Below are positions 59,151 through 64,000 of a DNA stretch of 64,000 nt, one piece after another. Numbering within the stretch: position 1 is the first letter of the stretch; each line of letters starts with the position of its first letter. Origin of the DNA: Halichoerus grypus (Eukaryota; Chordata; Mammalia; Carnivora; Phocidae). The DNA is taken from assembly GCF_964656455.1 (NCBI RefSeq), contig NC_135714.1, positions 81,737,903-81,801,902 on the forward strand. The letters are read 5' to 3'. The translations under genes were made by a program, and so were the position numbers. Under the pieces are notes generated by a model. The model had not been told where the DNA came from and did no database searches. It worked only from the letters and a program-made list of their open reading frames with translations.

Positions 59151-59581
59151 ATGAATATGGATTCCAAAATCCTCAACAAAATCCTAGCTGATGGGATCCA
59201 ACAATACATTAAAAGGATCATCCACCACGACCAAGTGGGATTTATCTCCAGGATGCAAGGGTGGCTCAACATTCGCAAATCAATCAATGTGATAGAACAC
59301 ATTAATAAGAGGAGGGAGAAGAACCATATGGTCCTCTCAATTGATGCAGAAAAAGCATTTGACAACATACAACATCCTTTCTTGATTAAAACTCTTCAGA
59401 GTATAGGGATAGAGGGAACATTCCTCAAGTTCATAAAATCCATCTATGAAAAACCCACAGCGAATATCATCCTCAATGGGGAAAAGCTGAGAGCCTTTCC
59501 CTTAAGATCAGGAACACGTCAAGGATGTCCACTCTCACCACTATTGTTCAACATAGTACTAGAAGTCCTAGCAACAGCAAT
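59151..59581 (+). pseudogene. L1 ORF2 reverse-transcriptase fragment in the inverted part
   Basis: The frame carries RT fingers and palm motifs: [40 protein letters not shown], the palm motif [12 protein letters not shown] with its catalytic aspartate, and [20 protein letters not shown]1 sequence stops at about 59583; the remaining ~31 codons to 59678 are flanking DNA. The second catalytic motif is in the other, sense part of the element. Not functional. Confidence 0.94.
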
Positions 59582-59603
59582 GAGACATTTTTCTTTCTTT
59601 CTT

Positions 59604-60005
59604 AATGGCCACTACTGGTCATTGGGTAGGGGATGCACATTGGACACTTTTCCCCTTCTTGCAGGATGCAGGATGTGATGGGTGGAATTTCAGGAATCAT
59701 TTTGTGACTTGGAGGCTAGAAGTCATGAAGGTAGAGCAGAAAGATAGATAGAGCCTGGGTCCCTGCTGACTGTAGTAGAGCTACCCTTCAAACTCTGGAC
59801 TGCCTACTTTTGGACATCATTTTATATAAAACAATAAGAGCATAATATGTTTAAACTACTATAGTCTGGTTTCTATTATTTGAAGCTAAATGTAATTCCT
59901 AGCTGTACATGGGTTATTCAGCTCTGGTTTCTCCTGGATTCTTTTATTATATGCTTATTCATGTGATACCTTTCTCTTTATTCAGGAAGGAATCTCACAT
60001 CCGTT
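59604..60005. other. Unique DNA, nothing recognised
   Basis: No supportable feature beyond the L1 target flank at its left edge. Confidence 0.4.
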
Positions 60006-60009
60006 GTTC

Positions 60010-60140
60010 CTGTAAGACTGTGTAAGTTCTATGAAGGCACGGAATGTGACTATTCTACAGTTTTTCCTGTGTCTAGCACATTGCCTGACATGGAGTAGTT
60101 GGCTGAATAAATAGCTGATGTCTGAGTGAATTAATAATAA
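60010..60140 (+). mobile_element. L2 LINE 3' end, sense
   Basis: 'gtaagttctatgaaggcacg', 'cctgtgtctagcacattgcc' and 'gttggctgaataaatagctg' match the L2 tail in order. Confidence 0.75.
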
Positions 60141-60327
60141 CACATACTTTCTTCAAATACAAGTTATATTAAAAAGAATTAGCAATTGTAAAATGATCAG
60201 ATAGCCAATCTCTCAATGTTTAATTGAATATTCTGCTTACCTAAAGGTCAATAAATACTATATGTAGTTGTAGATTTTTTGGAATAAGGAAAAAAATAAT
60301 GTTTAACATTAAAACACACTATGGTTT

Positions 60328-60525
60328 GGGTCACCTGGGTGGCCCAGTCAGTTAAGTGTCTGACTCTTGGTTTTGGCTCAGGTTATGATCTTATGGGTCC
60401 TGGAATTGAACCCTGTGTCCAGCTCTGTGTTCAGCAGGGAGTTTGAAGATTCTTTCCCTCTGCCCCTCTCCCAACTCATGTGTGCATGTGCTATCTCTTT
60501 AAAATAAATAAATCAATCTTTTTAA
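60328..60525 (+). mobile_element. CAN-SINE, older subtype
   Basis: Head GGGTCACCTGGGTGGCCCAG with the 'gactcttggttttggctcag' body. TSD aaaacacactatggttt (60311-60327) and aaaacacaatatagttt (60526-60542) has two mismatches. Confidence 0.95.
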
Positions 60526-60719
60526 AAAACACAATATAGTTTGACATTTGATAATTTGTAAGAAATTTGAATTTAATATTTATGAACTTAACTATAATAA
60601 TAGTAACATTTCTTTAATGTGCCTTCACTTAACATTCCACACTTTCCATGGCTTAGAGAAAAGAAAGCATATTTAAAGCTTCCCATGATGCACACCTGTA
60701 CTTTTTAGCTTGAATTTTT

Positions 60720-60890
60720 GCTGAATGCTTCCTACATATTGAGCTAAGTTACAATTGTTTTACATGCACTGGCAGATGTAATCTTACTGATGAAGCAAGA
60801 ACTATGTTTTTCCTGCTCTGTAGTTGAGAAAACTAAGTTGCAGAAAGCTTAAGTAACTTGCTGGTCTTAAAGCTAACAAGCTATATGATA
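60720..60890 (-). mobile_element. MIR SINE, antisense
   Basis: 'gctgaatgcttcctacatat', 'ttgtagttgagaaaacta'-like core (about 60820) and 'gcttaagtaacttgctggtc' follow the antisense MIR order. Confidence 0.75.
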
Positions 60891-60929
60891 CTTTATTTGA
60901 TATTTTTTAGGGATGTGTATGTGTACATT

Positions 60930-61530
60930 CATTCATATGCTTATCCATTCATCAAACACAAATTATTGTCTGTTTGTTTGTTTATTGAATGGTTACTCCC
61001 TGCCAGGCACTGTGCTAAGCTCCGGGGAAGTAGAAATATTCAGTTCTCCACATTAGGATATATACAGTACAATGCAGCATGATAAGTGTTTTGATAGAGA
61101 GGTGCACCCAGGCTTTCCATCTAGAGTTTGGATAGAGGAAAGGAGAGATTCCAGAGGCTTCCAGGAGACAGTGGCCATGTTAGAAAATTACAAGACTTTT
61201 GGATTTGGCCAGATAAAGAACAGGGAGAACGGAGTGTTCCATACCAAGGAGGGAGGTGTGTAAAACCATGAGCATAAGGAAGCATGGCTTATTCCAGAAA
61301 ACAGAAAGTAATGAATGTGGCAGAGGTACAGCTGGAGTGGGCAAAGTGGAGAGACATGTGAGGCTCAATGGTGACCAACTGTGGCCAGGTCACTGAAGGC
61401 TTCCTTCACCCAGGAGAGCTCAGATACTAGCCTATATGTACCAAGGAGACCAAAAAAGAGCGCTGTAGTTACCTTTATAGTTCAATAGAATAACTGCCTG
61501 CAGTGTGGAGAATAGCAGAGAATAACACCT
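60930..61530 (-). mobile_element. L2 LINE 3' region, antisense, long
   Basis: 'cattcattcatatgcttatc', 'ctgccaggcactgtgctaag', 'gcatgataagtgttttgata', 'gtgttccataccaaggaggg', 'gtggcagaggtacagctgga' and 'gcctgcagtgtggagaatag' follow the reverse-complement L2 3' region over about 600 bases. A (TTTG)n patch is near 60970. Confidence 0.7.
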
Positions 61531-62390
61531 GAAGACTCAGGTAAGGGTGAATGAATTAGGATCCCACCATATTGTTTGAATTCAAATTTAACTCAAACGA
61601 GATCTCCTGTAAATTTCAAATGCTGATCCTCATTTAATCCTGAAGGACTATAAGCCCATGAAGTATCTGCATTATGGTTGAATATTTCAAATAGGGTCAA
61701 ATTTCTGCTTTCCACCCTAGGTGAGAAGAAACAGAGAAGTGTATAATACAAAACGGTAGATAGCTTCAACTAGTTAATTCTATTTTTGAATTTAGGAATT
61801 TATAATATCATGAAAATTTTCCCAAACCACAAGTGGTGCTATGGAGAAATGTTAGGAGAGCCTCAGGAAGTGTCCTACTGTTCCACGCTGATCTTGCCTT
61901 TCCGTCCATGGCCTCCCTCTATTGTATTCCGTTCTGGGCCTTGCCTGCTAACTTCTCAAAAAGATGCATAAACACAGCTTTTCCTCAAACATTCTGGATG
62001 GAAGTATTCTATTAAAAAATTGCAATCCCCCCATTTTCCTCTGCAGAATACGAAATGAAGACGAGAAACAGGCGCTCTCAAACAGATCGGTCAGTGGTAT
62101 CCATCCACGCCTTCCTCTATGTGGATTTATAGTTCTTTATCTGTAGTTCCAAATCCAAAAAGCTCTGAAAAACTGAAGTGTTTTCATGGTTGATTTATCA
62201 GCAATACCTGACTAAATCTGAACCCATGTAGCCACAAAATCTTACCTGAGCTGATGAAAGTTATTTTACAATCTGCATTTCACTTGGTGTGAAGAATCAC
62301 ACACTTTGCTGAAGAAGTATTAGTATGTTTGACACTGCTTGTAGGGTTACATAAGACGCCAAATACGCACTTTATTGCCTTTTAAAGCGT
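61531..62390. other. Unique DNA, nothing recognised
   Basis: Frames of about 60 codons only; no supported signal. Confidence 0.45.
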
Positions 62391-62394
62391 TTCC

Positions 62395-62925
62395 CTTAAA
62401 AATTTTATTTTGAGGCTTGTAGATTCACATGCAGTTGTAAGAAATAATAGATGCAGTATACCTTTCACCTAATTTCACTCCATGGTAACATCTAGCATAT
62501 CTTTAGTACAGTAGCACAACCAAGACATTGACATCGATACAATCCATTGACCTTATTTGGGTTTGGCCAGTTTTATATACACTCACTTTCTGGCATGTGT
62601 GTCTGTGTGTATTTAGTTCCTTGCAATCTTGTCCCATGTAGGTTTGTGTGACCAGCACCACAGTGAGATGCGGAAGAGTTCATCCCAGGGATCTTTCAGG
62701 GCTACCCTATTAGAGCCACAGTACTCCCCCTGTGCCTCAACACTGGCAACCACTCATCTGTCCTCCGTAATTTTATTATTTCAACAATGCTAGATAAATG
62801 GAATCATTACGGGACCGTCTGCGATTGGCTTTATTCACTCAGGATGATGCCTTTGGAAATTCATGCAAGTTGCGGTATGCCTTTTAATATCTGAAAATTC
62901 TGAACGCCAAAACCCTTCTAGCCCA
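62395..62925 (-). mobile_element. Old L1 3' end, antisense
   Basis: 'gtagattcacatgcagttgt', 'accaagacattgacatcgat', 'caacactggcaaccactcat', 'ctagataaatggaatcatta' and 'tttattcactcaggatgatg' follow the antisense 3' UTR to ORF2 end of an older L1. Confidence 0.8.
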
Positions 62926-63855
62926 GAGGTTTTGGATAAGAGGTCGCCGAGCTGCCCTGAAGGGCTGCCGCCATAGACAGAGCCCTGCCTGCTCTTGGAA
63001 CCTTCAAGGAGCTGGGCTGGCAGGACCTTGGTGGCTGTGTTCTCATCAGCGGTGGGGTCTGGAAACAGTTGGAAACATACATTTCTGGTGTCTGCTGCCC
63101 CTGTGACATTGCATTGTGTTGCAGCTCTCTTAGTCCATGTTCACAGCCAGCTGCCGCGCCTGCCTTTGCCTGGGTTTCTCATTCTCACTGCATTTTCCCT
63201 CCTGGCCCTCAATTTGAGCCCGAAATAAGCAATCTGCTTTCCTTTTGTTTCTATCAGCCCCTTTCCCTGGGACCGCACCTGGCTTCCTATATCACTTACA
63301 CGGACTCCAATCAGCTGCAGATCTAGGACTCAGGGCTCGGATTTCAGCACTTGCCCACCCCAGACCTGTGTTGTGTTCTCTCTGCCCCTCAGACTCGGAA
63401 AGTTGGATATGGGGTCTTTCCTGGAGCGCTTCCAAGTTTGGATTCTCATCATCATTAGAGGAAGTTCTGACGTCGATAGAATTAAACCATAAGTAGAGCG
63501 ACCGCTTATATTCTACAGCAAAATTGCCCTATTGAGACTGACATACAGTTCAAAACATACTTTGGCAAATTCCATAGTGGACACTGCCATTAAATGTAAT
63601 AAGATAATGTTCTATTCTTGACATTTGACTTAAACTTATCTCTGAGAAGTGTGTATGTGTGTGTATGTGTGTGTGTTCCTCTAAAATTGCTAATGATACC
63701 TAGGGAAAAGGATACAAGGCAGAATGACCCAAGGAAGGGCATTTATCATGTTCATTCTTCAGTCTCCATTCTCTTTCCAGCCTGCTGCAATGAAAGACAT
63801 GAAAATGGTCGATGTTATAATGCTATTGTCCCAGTTGACCTTGATTAAAAATGCC
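62926..63855. other. Unique, relatively GC-rich DNA
   Basis: Three overlapping plus frames of 77-85 codons (62995-63496) have no recognisable family. A CRE-like TGACGTCG (63468-63475) and a short TG run (about 63649-63674) are present. No exon structure can be supported. Confidence 0.4.
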
Positions 63856-63860
63856 TTCCT

Positions 63861-64000
63861 GGGTGCCTGGGTGGCTCAGTCGTTAAGCGTCTGCCTTCGG
63901 CTCAGGTCATGATCCCAGAGTCCTGGGATCGAACCCCGCATCGGGCTCCCCGCTCAGCAGGAAGCCTGCTTCTCCCTCTCCCACTCCCCCTGCTTGTGTT
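63861..64000 (+). mobile_element. CAN-SINE, cut by the window edge
   Basis: Head GGGTGCCTGGGTGGCTCAGT, close to the young consensus, with the CT-rich middle beginning before the window ends. Its tail and second TSD lie outside. Confidence 0.95.

Larger units (their letters stand above)
56035..59583 (-). pseudogene. L1 with 5' inversion (twin priming)
   Basis: The 3' part (56035-58138) lies on the minus strand: poly-A (as T, 56039-56052), the carnivore 3' UTR, then ORF2 back to the RT catalytic region. At 58138 orientation flips: 58139-59583 is ORF2 on the plus strand, from the end of the endonuclease to the RT palm. The two parts share a perfect 28-base inverted repeat (58111-58138 and 59554-59581), so the inverted piece ends where the sense piece begins. 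Flanks 'attttttctttctttctt' (56017-56034) and 'atttttctttctttctt' (59587-59603) look like one TSD, so this was one retrotransposition event. ORF2 is broken by frameshifts and a stop, besides the inversion, so the copy is dead. It is the best preserved L1 in the window. Its 3' UTR is shared with 7995 and 13161. Confidence 0.95.

Noticed and set aside
62995..63496. Overlapping 77-85 codon frames in GC-richer DNA considered as an exon
   Set aside because: Three frames are open in the same stretch, none has a known motif, and no consistent splice sites or start context could be assigned.

Overview
The window is repeat-dense mammalian chromosomal DNA, and I found no intact protein-coding gene, structural RNA gene or CpG island in it. 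The decisive markers are about 24 copies of the tRNA-Lys-derived CAN-SINE, with head GGGGCRCCTGGGTGGCTC, a CT-rich middle and an AAATAAATAAAATCTTT tail. A carnivore L1 3' end occurs three more times. Both point to Carnivora. The SINEs have the bear/seal/mustelid-type body, and the dog-specific SINEC_Cf head is absent, so an arctoid caniform is the best guess. The window is intergenic or deep intronic; the sequence alone cannot say which. 

Layout: 1-6.1 kb is unique DNA with old MIR, L2 and MER5A remnants and one SINE. 6.1-11.7 kb is dominated by antisense old L1 (one copy, 8290-11455, carries three nested SINEs), AT-rich repeats and a 165-bp L1 tail insertion with a 15-bp target duplication. 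11.7-30 kb is mostly unique DNA with scattered SINEs, a MIR split by an L1, L2 pieces, a possible retroviral-type LTR end and a large TTC/GAA tract at 28.6 kb. 30-38 kb is mostly unique, with MIRs and a SINE inserted in the tail of another SINE. 38.1-41.5 kb is a nested stack: two hAT-type elements, then a MIR split by an internally deleted L1 that itself holds two SINEs. 41.6-52 kb has a GGAA microsatellite, a SINE with a foreign segment copied from 0.5 kb away, and a MaLR-type LTR split by a SINE. 52-55.8 kb has an L1 and a SINE inserted successively at the same target site, then a long L2. 56.0-59.6 kb is the youngest large element, an L1 with its 5' part inverted (twin priming). 59.6-64 kb has L2, MIR, old L1 and SINE copies, with unique sequence between. 

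The open reading frames are L1 ORF2 relics, SINE or microsatellite read-through, or short chance frames. The longest is a 399-codon L1 ORF2 fragment. No novel gene system is visible. What deserves a second look is the mutational record: a templated insertion inside a SINE, a second likely short duplication inside an AT repeat, a target site used twice, a diagnostic twin-priming inversion, and an L1 lacking nearly everything between its 5' UTR and the later part of ORF2. 

Repeat families were assigned from remembered consensus features. Boundaries of old elements are approximate; boundaries given with target-site duplications (TSDs) are precise.
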